Origin: Verrucomicrobiota bacterium
GTDB lineage: Bacteria; Verrucomicrobiota; Verrucomicrobiia; Limisphaerales; CAIQOK01
Length of the DNA stretch: 17,364 bases
Reading direction: 5' to 3'
NCBI GenBank assembly: GCA_025363535.1
Contig: JANYDP010000116.1
Location: 1 to 17,364 of the forward strand
This document shows positions 10,001 to 17,364 of this stretch, in pieces. Position 1 is the first letter of the stretch. Every line of letters begins with the position of its first letter. Position numbers and translations under genes: made by a program. The notes under the pieces are model-generated. The model worked only from the letters and a program-made list of their open reading frames with translations. It was not told where the DNA came from and did no database searches.

Positions 10001-12857
10001 GCGCGGCGGGCTTGTACATGATTTCCGAAATGGCCACCGGCGATTTGCGGCTGCTCGGGCCCATCGCATCGTGCGGGTTGATCACCGAGCCGACGATGCC
10101 ATTGGTCACGTTCGCAATATCGCGGAACTGCACCGTGGTGACGACATTCGTGCTGCGGCTGCTCACGGCGAAGCCGAGGTAAATCTGATTGGCCATGTTG
10201 ATCGTGCTGCTGCCGAGCGCTGACCACGTCTGGCCGTCATAGCTGGCAAAGCCGGTGAAGGTGTTGCCGACACGATTCAACCGCAGCCAGGTGTTCGGAT
10301 AATTCGCCGGGAAATTTCCGGTCGTACTCGCTGTGTTGCCCGTGGGATCACGCCATTCAAAAAAGGAGCCGTTCATCGTCGGCGTCGTCATCGCCGCAGC
10401 AAAACGGCTGGCGACGGTGAGATTTTCGCGCGCCATCAAACCAGCCCTGGCAAAAATATCCGACAAGCCCAAACCGGCGACCCGGACGCTCACGTCAAAA
10501 TTTCCGGAGTAAACCTGGTAGGAAAAATTTCCCTGATCGAAATAGCCGCCGAAGTCGCTGCCCGCAGCCGTCACGTTGAAGCCGTTGCCGGCGAGGGTCA
10601 CGGTGGACGTCACCGCCGGATTGCCGAGGTCTTGCGGCGCGTACGGCAGCGCTTGAAACGTCGCCGGCGTGTTCGTGGCAATCGTGTTGGGCGCGGCCGC
10701 CCGGTCGCGCACGCCGTTGAGGACGATGGAATAGTTGCTGCCGGAAGTCAGCGGTGCCGTCGCCAAAACCACCGTCAGGTTGTCCGCATTCAGCGACGCG
10801 CTGCTGATGGAAAGACCGTTGGTGAAAAAATAATTTGCCGCATTCGTCGCGCTGGCCGTCTCCACCATTTTTGAAAAAACGAGTTGCACGTTTGTCGGGC
10901 CGATGTTGAAAGCCCGCGTCACCACCGGGGCATTGGTATCGGGCAACACGGTCAGCACCACATTGGAACTGGTCGCAAAGCAAGGCGTGCTCGCGACGCT
11001 GTTGGCCAGGGCGACGAAAAAAATCGTGCCGTCGTCGGCGGGTACGGTGGCCGCGAGTTGGTAAGTGGAATTGGTCGCGCCGGAAATTGGTGCGCCATTG
11101 CGAAACCATTGGAACGTCAGCGGTCGCCGGCCGATGGCCCCGACGCTAAACGTGGCGGGCCGGGCTTCGCTGACGGTGAGGTTCGCCGGTTGGATGAGGA
11201 CGTTCACGGGACCGGTTTGCGGCGAGACGTTTGGGCCGAGTTGAAAATCCTGGAGGACTTGCGGCGCGGACAGGGCGTTCGTGTAAGTTCGGAACTCGTC
11301 AATCGCGCCGTAGAAAAAGGGATCAAAATACTGCGACCGCCCGAGCCAGTCGTTGGCCGTGTTGCCAACTGCCGCCGGGGTGTACGCGAAGCTGTCGTTC
11401 TCGCCAACCAATGCGCCATCAATAAAAATTTTCGCCACCTGCGCGTTGCCATCCTGGGTCCAGACGATGTGATGCGGAACGCCCACGGCCAGCCGCGTGG
11501 CGAGGTCAATCCCCTGTTCGCCCGAGCCGTTGTTGTAGGAACCGCGCACGCCGCCGAAACCGCTGGGCACGGACATCACCATGTAGCTCGTGCCGGTGCC
11601 TTGATTGCCCTCGCCGCCGGTGCTGTTGCCGAAGTCCCAGATTCGCGCCCAACCGCCGCTGCCGTTGTCGGTGAACCAGGCCTCGAACGTGGCCGAAGTC
11701 AGGTTGGTTAAAAGATTGTTCGGCAGATCCACAAACGCCGTGGTGCCGTTCAACACGAGGTTGCTGTTCACGATCGTCGCGCCGCCAGAGAGGATGCCGT
11801 TCGCACCGCCTTCGGAATCGTCGGCATTGGTGGTGAAGCTGTACCGATGCGCGAGTGATTGCGGCGGATCAGAAACGTAAATGGTTTGCGTGCCGCTGAT
11901 GCCCGCGTAACTCACCGTCACCGTAACGACGCCCGCCCCGACGGCGCTGAGGCGGCCCGAGGAATTTACCGTGCCGACATTGGTGTTGCTGGAGCTGAAG
12001 ACGACGCCTTGTACGAGCAGCAGATTTACGTTCGTGACATTGGCGAAGTTTCCGGTCACGGCCGGTGTTTGCGTGGTGTCCGGCGACATCGTCGTCACGC
12101 CTAGGACATTGATGGATTGCAGCACGCCGGGATCGGTGACGAGCTGTCCCGATCCCGCCGTGAGGTCAACGGCGATTTGCAACGGACTGAGCGCGCCGTT
12201 GTAAATTCGGAAATCGCTGATGCTGCCTTTGAAGAGCGGATCGTTGTATTGAGAGCGGCCGATCCAGTCGTTGACCGTGGTGCCGAGCGACGCGGGCGTC
12301 ACGGTGGTGCCAGTGTTGCTGCCCACCAGCACCCCGTTCACGTAAAGCCAGGCCGTTTGTGCGGTGGCATCGGAAGTCCAGACGACATGCGTGCGTACGC
12401 CCGTGGGCAGGGCGGTTCCAGGCCACTCGACACTCGGGGATCCGCCGGCGGCGGTGTAGTTTCCCAACAACGTCCCCCAACCGCTGCGCGTCGTCAGAAA
12501 CATGTATTGCGTGCCGGACACGCCGGAGCCAAGCGGAAAATCCTCGCCGCCCGTACTGTTGCCAAAATCGCAAATGCGCGCCCAGTTCCCGCTGCCATTG
12601 TCCGTCACCCAGGCTTCGATGGCGATGGAAGTATAATTTGTGACCAGATTGTTCGGCAGGTTCACATAGCCGGTGGAACCATCGAGCACCACCGCACCCG
12701 CGCTGATGACCGCGCCGCCCACCAACTGACCGTTCGCACCGCCGACGACATCGCTGGCATTCGCGCTGAAGGGATAACGATGGGTGAGGGTCGCGGCGGA
12801 ACTTTGAAAAAGCGACAGGGCAAAACACGCGATGGCGGAGACAACTCTAAGTTTCAT
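4032..12857 (-). CDS. Giant secreted multidomain protein: LamG, Ig-like, lamin-tail and CotH kinase domains
   Basis: This 2941-residue protein starts with a Sec signal peptide (MKLRVVSAIACFALSLFQSS, cleavage near A21-A22). By eye the order is: LamG-like lectin fold (about 24-232), Big-type repeat (245-332), second LamG (333-541), Ig-like module with WFRNGAPI (545-645), SbsA-type Ig-like module (645-740), a DUF1349-like beta sandwich (745-925), three lamin-tail domains opening VAISEIMY, VVINEILP and IVINELMY (about 940, 1100, 1231), a carbohydrate-binding-like region (1380-1500), a CotH-type kinase domain (about 1670-2010), lamin-tail domain four (2152), a CBM-like module with NGGFES (near 2340), lamin-tail domain five (2467), another beta sandwich, and a C-terminal module QTYQLEYKDDL...FFRLRLVN (from 2889). 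CotH proteins phosphorylate secreted proteins in Bacillus; the substrate here is unknown. No PEP-CTERM or LPXTG anchor was seen. No strong Shine-Dalgarno precedes the ATG. Domain limits are rough. Confidence 0.92.
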   Translation of the reverse strand: MKLRVVSAIACFALSLFQSSAATLTHRYPFSANASDVVGGANGQLVGGAVISAGAVVLDGSTGYVNLPNNLVTNYTSIAIEAWVTDNGSGNWARICDFGNSTGGEDFPLGSGVSGTQYMFLTTRSGWGTLLGNYTAAGGSPSVEWPGTALPTGVRTHVVWTSDATAQTAWLYVNGVLVGSNTGTTVTPASLGTTVNDWIGRSQYNDPLFKGSISDFRIYNGALSPLQIAVDLTAGSGQLVTDPGVLQSINVLGVTTMSPDTTQTPAVTGNFANVTNVNLLLVQGVVFSSSNTNVGTVNSSGRLSAVGAGVVTVTVSYAGISGTQTIYVSDPPQSLAHRYSFTTNADDSEGGANGILSGGATIVNSNLVLNGTTAFVDLPNNLLTNLTSATFEAWFTDNGSGGWARIWDFGNSTGGEGNQGTGTSYMVMSVPSGFGGVRGSYNNGSGEQGIDLATRLAVGVPHHIVWTQDGNAQVAKIFIDGALVGENDSFAYTPAAVGNTANDWLGRSQYFDPFFYGAIDEFRTYTNALSAPQVLQDFQLGPNVSPQTGPVNVLIQPANLTVSEARPATFSVGAIGRRPLTFQWFRNGAPISGATNSTYQLAATVPADDGTIFFVALANSVASTPCFATSSNVVLTVLPDTNAPVVTRAFNIGPTNVQLVFSKMVETASATNAANYFFTNGLSISSASLNADNLTVVLATAPLTSGSNYSIVLNGVRDRAAAPNTIATNTPATFQALPYAPQDLGNPAVTSTVTLAGNGFNVTAAGSDFGGYFDQGNFSYQVYSGNFDVSVRVAGLGLSDIFARAGLMARENLTVASRFAAAMTTPTMNGSFFEWRDPTGNTASTTGNFPANYPNTWLRLNRVGNTFTGFASYDGQTWSALGSSTINMANQIYLGFAVSSRSTNVVTTVQFRDIANVTNGIVGSVINPHDAMGPSSRKSPVAISEIMYKPAARTDGKNLEFIELYNSNPWFQDISGYQLTCADMSYTFPPHTILPGGAYLVVAAAPADITSIYGITNVFGPYTGSLKKNETLELHDEQGAVLLTVPYSNLYPWPVAADATGHSIVLANPTYGEGDPRAWDISDVAGGSPGQMDAFTPSPLRHVVINEILPHSENIAVSQFVELYNHSTNSVDVSGCILTDDATTNKFVIPASTIIGPGGFVAFTKAQFNFTLNGAGATLYFLKPDHSRILDAVRFGAQSDGVSLGRSPDGANDFYAFTSRTPGTNNSAILIGDIVINELMYNPISGNDDDQYIELFNKGTNAVNLVGWQLSSAVTFTFPNITIVSNGYVVIGRNTARLFAKYPNLNAANTAGDFSGRLSHNGELVVLSQPQTLNTNTAILVAEDSVTYDTGGRWGQWSGGGGSSLELKDPRANHRLAANWADSDDSQKSVWTTIETTGVLDNGANFDSFIDYAQIGLLDVGECLVDNLEVNWGTTNYVSNSTFETGTNGWAFEGDMMRSSLETTGYVSARSLHIRCSDRLWTGDNSCQVALNTNALAAGQTATLRFKARWLHGWPEALLRLNGNWLEATGPLPVPNNLGTPGMANSPYVTNVGPAIYNVTHNPPLPAAGQPAVVSVQVQDPGGVQNVRLNYRIDPGTTFVSVLMKDDGTGGDALARDGIFSATIPGQSARTLAAFYISATDSNAAVSRFPSLLTDNSPTRECLVLFGDGNPGGSFGTYHLWITQSNVTRWAGLSDMSNESHDCTMVSGNRVIYNLQARFAGSPYHQGFDTPVGNLCHYKWIFNDDDKFLGATSFNKIHQPGNGAGDDASIQREQLANTFLRTLGVPWLNRRYVAVYVNGNRRGALMEDTQTPDGDVVKEHFPNDPDGFLYKMQPWFEFGPFPSGGFTPFTNNSFCTLQQYTTAGGAKKTARYRYNFETRRTLDSASDFTNVFSLIDAANSFGTPNYLANLENLADMENWMRVFAANHAAGNWDSFGAANNQNLYGYIGALGTKYSLLMWDFNIVFGNGSWGPGQNLFWYNGADPGMTGIYNTPKFLRMYWRALSELVNGPLNAANSTPLLAVKFNAFAANGQNVEDPAVNIEPWLAQAQTSIAAQLAAVNAPGFSVNPSVGVSNNLAMVTGTAPVNVTAVWINGAAYPLTWTSLTSWVVTVPLKTGTNVLNAAGVDRNGVTIAGDTGSVSVVFSGTNASPVGRLVINEIMYAPTYGNAQFVELYNNSTNTTFDLSGWQLSGLGYTFPNGATLAPTNYLVLAANITAFAAAYGATNPVFGIYGGTLSPGGETLALNTATNSTVTKVNFENQLPWPTNANGFGASLQLVDPLQDNWRAGNWLAVLPGSPAAPQWTYVTATGTASASLIYIYLQSAGDVYVDDLKLVVGSVAEAGANTLTNGGFESAFPGPWNVSANLTNSVVNTVIKHSGNASLHLISTAAGNTQSSAIWQNISPALTANATYTLSFWYLPSTNGGLLTLRLSGSGIVATVNPAPPTPLLAASTPAWANSVTNSLTPFPTLWINELQADNLNGLTNRAGQRVPWLELYNPSTNVLSLNGIFLANNYTNLLQWAFPTNASINAGQFKIVFADTLTSLTTTNELHASFTLPSRTGSLALTRVANNGQAQVLDFVDYTDINLNDSYGSYPDGQSFNRQEFFQPTPGTTNNGSATPPPSFIAYTSPGFVYTQNFNLLPNPGVVSVNADNPVTNNGVIYSLANPFDFAFPVIATGKVGGLGINALAGWFGSGAAAAQFGATSGDQTTGGDLSFGLPNNSNRALGLLATSSTKGTAFGVRFINGTGMTLNRINVQLTGEVWRQSNLAKTLQFFYLVDLSGTNTFSTNATALIPALNVGLPTVGSAVNGVAVDGTAAINQTNLSVLNQAITNWPPGAALWLGWQMTDSTGKAQGLAIDNLSFSASVPLSVPLTIQTVGTNLFLNWPGVAGQTYQLEYKDDLNAPAWTALGGVVAGNGGTLTLSNNFGASTQRFFRLRLVN
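6333..9977 (-). repeat. Dispersed near-identical 18-mers marking lamin-tail domains
   Basis: The plus-strand string ATTGTAGAGTTCGACGAA occurs at 6333-6350 and 9483-9500, and with one change (GATGAA) at 9960-9977. On the coding strand it specifies the F-V/I-E-L-Y-N core of three lamin-tail domains. It reflects repeated domains under conserved coding, not a mobile element. Confidence 0.7.
11230..12790 (-). repeat. Duplicated LamG-encoding segments inside the giant gene
   Basis: The two LamG units lie about 309 codons apart and are closely alike. ARICDFGNSTGGE matches ARIWDFGNSTGGE, and NDWIGRSQYNDPLFKG matches NDWLGRSQYFDPFFYG. The DNA is also similar: the plus strand near 12260 reads CCGATCCAGTCGTTGACCGT and near 11340 CCGAGCCAGTCGTTGGCCGT. 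This indicates an internal tandem duplication with one Big-type module between the copies. Confidence 0.75.
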
Positions 12858-12924
12858 GGGCGATTAATAAATCGGGCACACATCTACTGAGCGGACAAAC
12901 AGGCCGGGAACTGAAAAGCAAAGT

Positions 12925-12938
12925 TGGACGAACGTCCA
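12925..12938. promoter_or_regulatory. Small perfect palindrome upstream of the giant gene
   Basis: TGGACG (12925-12930) and CGTCCA (12933-12938) are perfect inverted repeats two bases apart, in the 214-bp gap between the giant gene and the hydrolase gene. It lies about 70 bp before the giant gene's ATG and could be an operator. It is short enough to be chance. No convincing promoter boxes were found in this gap. Confidence 0.25.
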
Positions 12939-13071
12939 CGCTTGGCATTCCTCAGGATTCTTGCGACGGGGCAATTTACCGGTTGAACGTCCTCAAGCAA
13001 ACTCAATGATTACGGACAAGCCCGTGTTAAAAACAGGTGCGGCTACCGTTGAGTCCGTGCCCGGGAGGCGC

Positions 13072-13875
13072 TCAAATCTTCCCGAGCAACTCCAGCCAGC
13101 GTTTCCAGGAATCTTCCCGCGCTTTTTTGTTCGCGTCATTTGCATCCGGCGCTTCGCCGGCGCGCATGAAGCCGTGGCCCGCGCCGTCGTAGGTCACGGG
13201 TTCGTAAGTTTTCCCCGCCTCCTTCATCTGCGCGGTGGTCTTGGGCAGTGAAGTGGTGATGCGCGCGTCGTTGCCGGCGTAGAAACCCTGGACCGGACAA
13301 TTGATGCGGGCAAGTTCGTTGGTCTGGCCCGGAGCCGTGCCGTAAAAAACAAACGCGGCTTTGAGATTCTTGTTATTGGCCGCATAGCGGAACGACTGCG
13401 TGCCGCCCCAGCAAAACCCGCTCACGACCACCTTGCCGTTGGCGGCGTCCAGTTTGGCCACGTAATCCGCCACCGCGTCCAAGTCGGCGGTGATCTGCTC
13501 TGGCGGCAGCGCTTGAATGGCTTTGCCGACATTGCCACCGCTCTTGACCAGTTCTTCCGTGCCGCCGCCGCCCGGCGCGCTGCCGGAAAGCAAATCGGGC
13601 GCGATGGCGATGTAGCCGGCGGCGGCCAGTTGATCGGTCACACCGCGCGCCCAGTCGGTGAGGCCGAAGATTTCGTGGATGACAATGACGGCGGTGGCTT
13701 TGTCTTTTACTTCGGGATAGGTGATGAAGCAATTGACCTCGCGGTCGCCGTGTTTGACCTTCACCCATTCGCCGTGGCGGGGTGATTTTTCCAGTTTCGC
13801 CTTGGCCCAGTCCTGGGCCGGGGTCGTGAAGGTCGCCAGCAAAGCGGCCGCAATGAGGGTGAGCAATGTTTTCAT
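13072..13875 (-). CDS. Secreted dienelactone-hydrolase-family alpha/beta hydrolase
   Basis: This 267-residue protein belongs to the dienelactone hydrolase family (alpha/beta hydrolases with a cysteine nucleophile). A signal peptide is seen at residues 1-20 (MKTLLTLIAAALLATFTTPA), so it likely acts in the periplasm or outside the cell. Family motifs are in order: VIVIHEIFGL with E68, the nucleophile elbow GFCWGG with C155, the acid in GNDARI (D203) and the base in GAGHGF (H234). The Cys-Asp-His triad is complete. Mature length of about 245 residues is normal. Family members hydrolyse lactones and esters; the real substrate here cannot be told, and no catechol-degradation genes lie nearby. It follows rimO on the same strand with a 100-bp gap that holds two inverted repeats, so it may have its own promoter. 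No strong Shine-Dalgarno precedes the ATG. Confidence 0.93.
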   Translation of the reverse strand: MKTLLTLIAAALLATFTTPAQDWAKAKLEKSPRHGEWVKVKHGDREVNCFITYPEVKDKATAVIVIHEIFGLTDWARGVTDQLAAAGYIAIAPDLLSGSAPGGGGTEELVKSGGNVGKAIQALPPEQITADLDAVADYVAKLDAANGKVVVSGFCWGGTQSFRYAANNKNLKAAFVFYGTAPGQTNELARINCPVQGFYAGNDARITTSLPKTTAQMKEAGKTYEPVTYDGAGHGFMRAGEAPDANDANKKAREDSWKRWLELLGKI

Positions 13876-13890
13876 AGGTGTGCAGACAGT

Positions 13891-13916
13891 GTGGAAATTT
13901 TAGAACATATTTCCAC
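13891..13916 (-). promoter_or_regulatory. Perfect 8-bp inverted repeat upstream of the hydrolase gene, possible operator
   Basis: GTGGAAAT (13891-13898) and ATTTCCAC (13909-13916) are perfect inverted repeats around a 10-base AT-rich centre. The near edge is 15 bases before the hydrolase ATG. No T run follows in the direction of transcription, so a terminator is less likely. An operator or an RNA hairpin near the translation start fits better. Confidence 0.4.
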
Positions 13917-13941
13917 CTGGGCTAAAGGATAAAATCCACGA

Positions 13942-13971
13942 CACCTCGCTCCATGTTCGAAAGTCGAGGTG
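13942..13971 (-). terminator. Possible weak terminator of rimO
   Basis: CACCTCG (13942-13948) pairs with CGAGGTG (13965-13971) around a 16-base loop. It begins only a few bases after the rimO stop in the direction of transcription. Downstream there is only a short TTTT, several bases past the stem, so termination would be weak. Confidence 0.35.
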
Positions 13972-13975
13972 ACAA

Positions 13976-15706
<1,731 letters not shown>

Positions 15707-15861
15707 GAAAGCCTCGAATTCTAAGCGGTTCTACGAGTCGAGGCAATCTTTGGAAACAGATGGCGCATGCCGACACCGGGCATCGTCAAGGTGCGTCCGG
15801 GCCAAGGTCGCCGGAATTATCGGCTTGCAAAAAATGCGGAACTTTTTAGATTTCTTGCTAG

Positions 15862-17319
15862 GTGCAAACGCAATTTTTCAAGAAATCTCGAACCAGAATC
15901 TCGAACCAGAATCTCGAACCAAGAGCAATTAAGTCACTATTTTGGGCAATTGCTTGCCTGTTTATCGTCAAGACAAATCTCTTTGCTCAAGGCACGGCGT
16001 TCACCTACCAAGGCCGGCTCAATGAGGCCGGCGGTGCGGCTGCCGGCAATTATGATTTTTCCTTTGCTCTCTTTCCGGCAAGCGCGGGTGCGGGGCAATT
16101 GGGCGGCACATTCACAACGACTGCTGTTTGGGTCACGAACGGTTTTTTTACCGTGTCGCTGGATTTTGGAAATCAATTTTCTGGTGCTGACCGCTGGCTT
16201 GAGATTGGCGTGCGCACCAACGGCGGCGCGGCGTTCACAATCTTGAGTCCGCGCCAGGAGTTGACGCCCGCACCGTATGCGATCACGGCGGGTAATGTCA
16301 CCGGCCCGGTGGCGGCCAGCCAAGTAAGTGGTGCGATTACGCTGGTGCAACTTCCGTCCGCCGTGGTGACGAATGGTGCGAGCGGGGTAAGTCTGGCGGG
16401 CAGCTTCACTGGTAATTTTGCCGGCGTGACCAATGACCCTGCAGCCATCAGATCGTTTGGAGGGTTTGGCACAAATACAATTTTGGTGGATCAAAGTGCA
16501 CCGGGTAGTTTTTTGATATTCACCAATCGAGCGTATTATCTCAACTACCTTCCGGCCCAGACCAACAGCCCAAGTTTATATCTGGTTGTCACCAACCAAA
16601 CTCAATTGCAGGACATTGGTTTTTTGGATGGACGATATATCAACAATGGCGGGCTGGGCAGTTTCGCCGGATTGGAATGGTTTCCCAATCACACCGGTTC
16701 CGAGCCGGAGATGACCATTGATGGTCCCGGTTCTTTGGCAATAGGTTGGAATTTCAACAGCCTGCCTGGCATTACGCTCCAACCAAACCGATCTTTGCAG
16801 ATTGGGATTTTTCCCAGCACATACGGCCGGCTTGACAATATTTATTTCGAGGGGGTTTACAATTCGTACGCGCTGCCTAACTGCGGCTACGCGCTGCCGA
16901 TCTCGTTCAATTCCGGCTACATTTCAAACGGAGTGAACATCAACCAATTGATGACGCTTTGGGCGCACGCCACGGACACCAATGGCGAGAATCGTTTGAC
17001 GCTTTACGACAATTGGGATCAAAGCGCGACGTCGGATTTGCGCTCGCATAATTTTGCGAATTCAACCGTGCGCGCGGAATTTATCACCGCTTCAAGCCAC
17101 GGGCCGGGAGGAGTAAATCTGAACGGCATTGTCACCAGCACAAATTTTCAAGGCACCTTCGCGGGCAATGGCTTCGGCCTGACGAATTTGAATTTTTCCT
17201 CCGTCACAGGAAAACTCGTGGTGGCGCAACTTCCCTCCGCAGTGACCACCAATCTCTCCGTCGGCTCTTCGACTTTTTACATCACGAACGGTCTGATCAT
17301 GCGGATCTCCACTCCGTAA
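15862..17319 (+). CDS. Secreted tail-fibre-like protein of unknown function (FTYQGRL N-terminus)
   Basis: This 485-residue protein has a hydrophobic secretion signal (IKSLFWAIACLFIVKTNLFA, cleaved near A42). It then has TAFTYQGRL, NYDFSFALF, FTVSLDFG, RWLEIGVRT and LSPRQELTPAPYA. That order is a familiar opening of secreted proteins in Verrucomicrobia and related metagenomes, though I know no proven function. The rest is Gly/Asn/Thr-rich beta-type sequence. A motif recurs at both ends: QLPSAVVTN with GSFTGNFAGVTN, and GTFAGNGFGLTN with QLPSAVTTN, like the repeats of trimeric tail-fibre or beta-helix proteins. The start is unclear. GTG at 15862 lacks a ribosome site and puts about 22 basic residues, including the 13-bp repeats, before the signal. 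The signal would begin naturally at codon 15928, which is ATT. No chaperone or knob domain is seen at the C-terminus. Confidence 0.8.
   Translation: MQTQFFKKSRTRISNQNLEPRAIKSLFWAIACLFIVKTNLFAQGTAFTYQGRLNEAGGAAAGNYDFSFALFPASAGAGQLGGTFTTTAVWVTNGFFTVSLDFGNQFSGADRWLEIGVRTNGGAAFTILSPRQELTPAPYAITAGNVTGPVAASQVSGAITLVQLPSAVVTNGASGVSLAGSFTGNFAGVTNDPAAIRSFGGFGTNTILVDQSAPGSFLIFTNRAYYLNYLPAQTNSPSLYLVVTNQTQLQDIGFLDGRYINNGGLGSFAGLEWFPNHTGSEPEMTIDGPGSLAIGWNFNSLPGITLQPNRSLQIGIFPSTYGRLDNIYFEGVYNSYALPNCGYALPISFNSGYISNGVNINQLMTLWAHATDTNGENRLTLYDNWDQSATSDLRSHNFANSTVRAEFITASSHGPGGVNLNGIVTSTNFQGTFAGNGFGLTNLNFSSVTGKLVVAQLPSAVTTNLSVGSSTFYITNGLIMRISTP
15884..15922 (+). repeat. Three tandem copies of a 13-bp unit at the start of the tail-fibre-like gene
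   Basis: AATCTCGAACCAG occurs three times in a row; the last copy ends in A instead of G. It lies between the first available GTG (15862) and the signal-peptide codons (from about 15928), so it is either a coded basic N-terminal extension or untranslated leader. Thirteen is not a multiple of three, so changes in copy number would shift the frame of anything read through it. Confidence 0.9.
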
Positions 17320-17364
17320 CGGCACCGGATTCACTTCATCCGTTCTGCACGCTGGAAATCCCCG

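Noticed and set aside
15838..15844. GGAACTT, a perfect ECF -35 string before the tail-fibre-like gene
   Set aside because: No TCTAA or similar -10 element at the required 16-17 base distance, so a promoter is not supported.
17320..17364. Small CGGAT...ATCCG stem after the last gene
   Set aside because: Five pairs with a seven-base loop and no T run; too weak to call a terminator.

Overview
The window looks like chromosomal DNA from a Verrucomicrobia-type bacterium, probably a Pedosphaera/Limisphaera-like lineage of the wider PVC group. This is inferred from protein style, not from a marker gene. The signs are a prepilin-like protein with the H-x9-DG motif, a giant secreted LamG / lamin-tail / CotH protein ending in the YQLEYKDDL...FFRLRL type of C-terminal module, a secreted protein opening with TAFTYQGRL, an ECF sigma factor coupled to a membrane anti-sigma-like protein, and a moderately high GC content. 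No rRNA, tRNA, CRISPR array, transposase or integrase was recognised.

Layout. Bases 1-237 are a perfect inverted repeat centred on base 119. It folds back inside the 5' part of an ORF6N-domain gene whose 3' part runs to 445. sdhB (448-1224, succinate dehydrogenase iron-sulfur subunit) starts two bases later and is followed by a likely intrinsic terminator. A gene-free stretch of about 500 bp (1225-1730) holds a long imperfect hairpin and, just before the next gene, a close match to an ECF sigma promoter. An ECF sigma factor (1731-2252) and a single-span anti-sigma-like protein (2249-3004) overlap by four bases. They converge on a minus-strand block: a prepilin-like protein (3020-3922) downstream of an 8.8-kb gene (4032-12857) for a 2941-residue secreted protein with a CotH-kinase domain. 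Still on the minus strand come a secreted dienelactone-hydrolase-family protein (13072-13875) and RimO (13976-15706). A plus-strand secreted tail-fibre-like protein (15862-17319) ends the window; the last 45 bases show nothing clear.

How the parts relate. SdhB is respiratory/TCA housekeeping and RimO is ribosome modification. The sigma/anti-sigma pair looks like a self-regulating envelope or stress switch, with its own candidate promoter upstream. The giant protein and the prepilin-like protein share a strand and a short gap, so they may belong to one surface or secretion unit. Nothing in the sequence shows that the sigma factor controls them.

Most unusual points: (1) the fold-back palindrome at the window edge, which is either an assembly/amplification artefact or a real inverted duplication; (2) RimO carries a roughly 80-residue insertion between its two catalytic domains, built partly from a 77-bp palindromic element and a 4x7-bp tandem repeat read as protein; (3) the giant CotH/LTD/LamG protein, with an altered WDxD motif; (4) the ECF promoter match; (5) a 13-bp triplication at the start of the tail-fibre-like gene, whose start codon is unclear.
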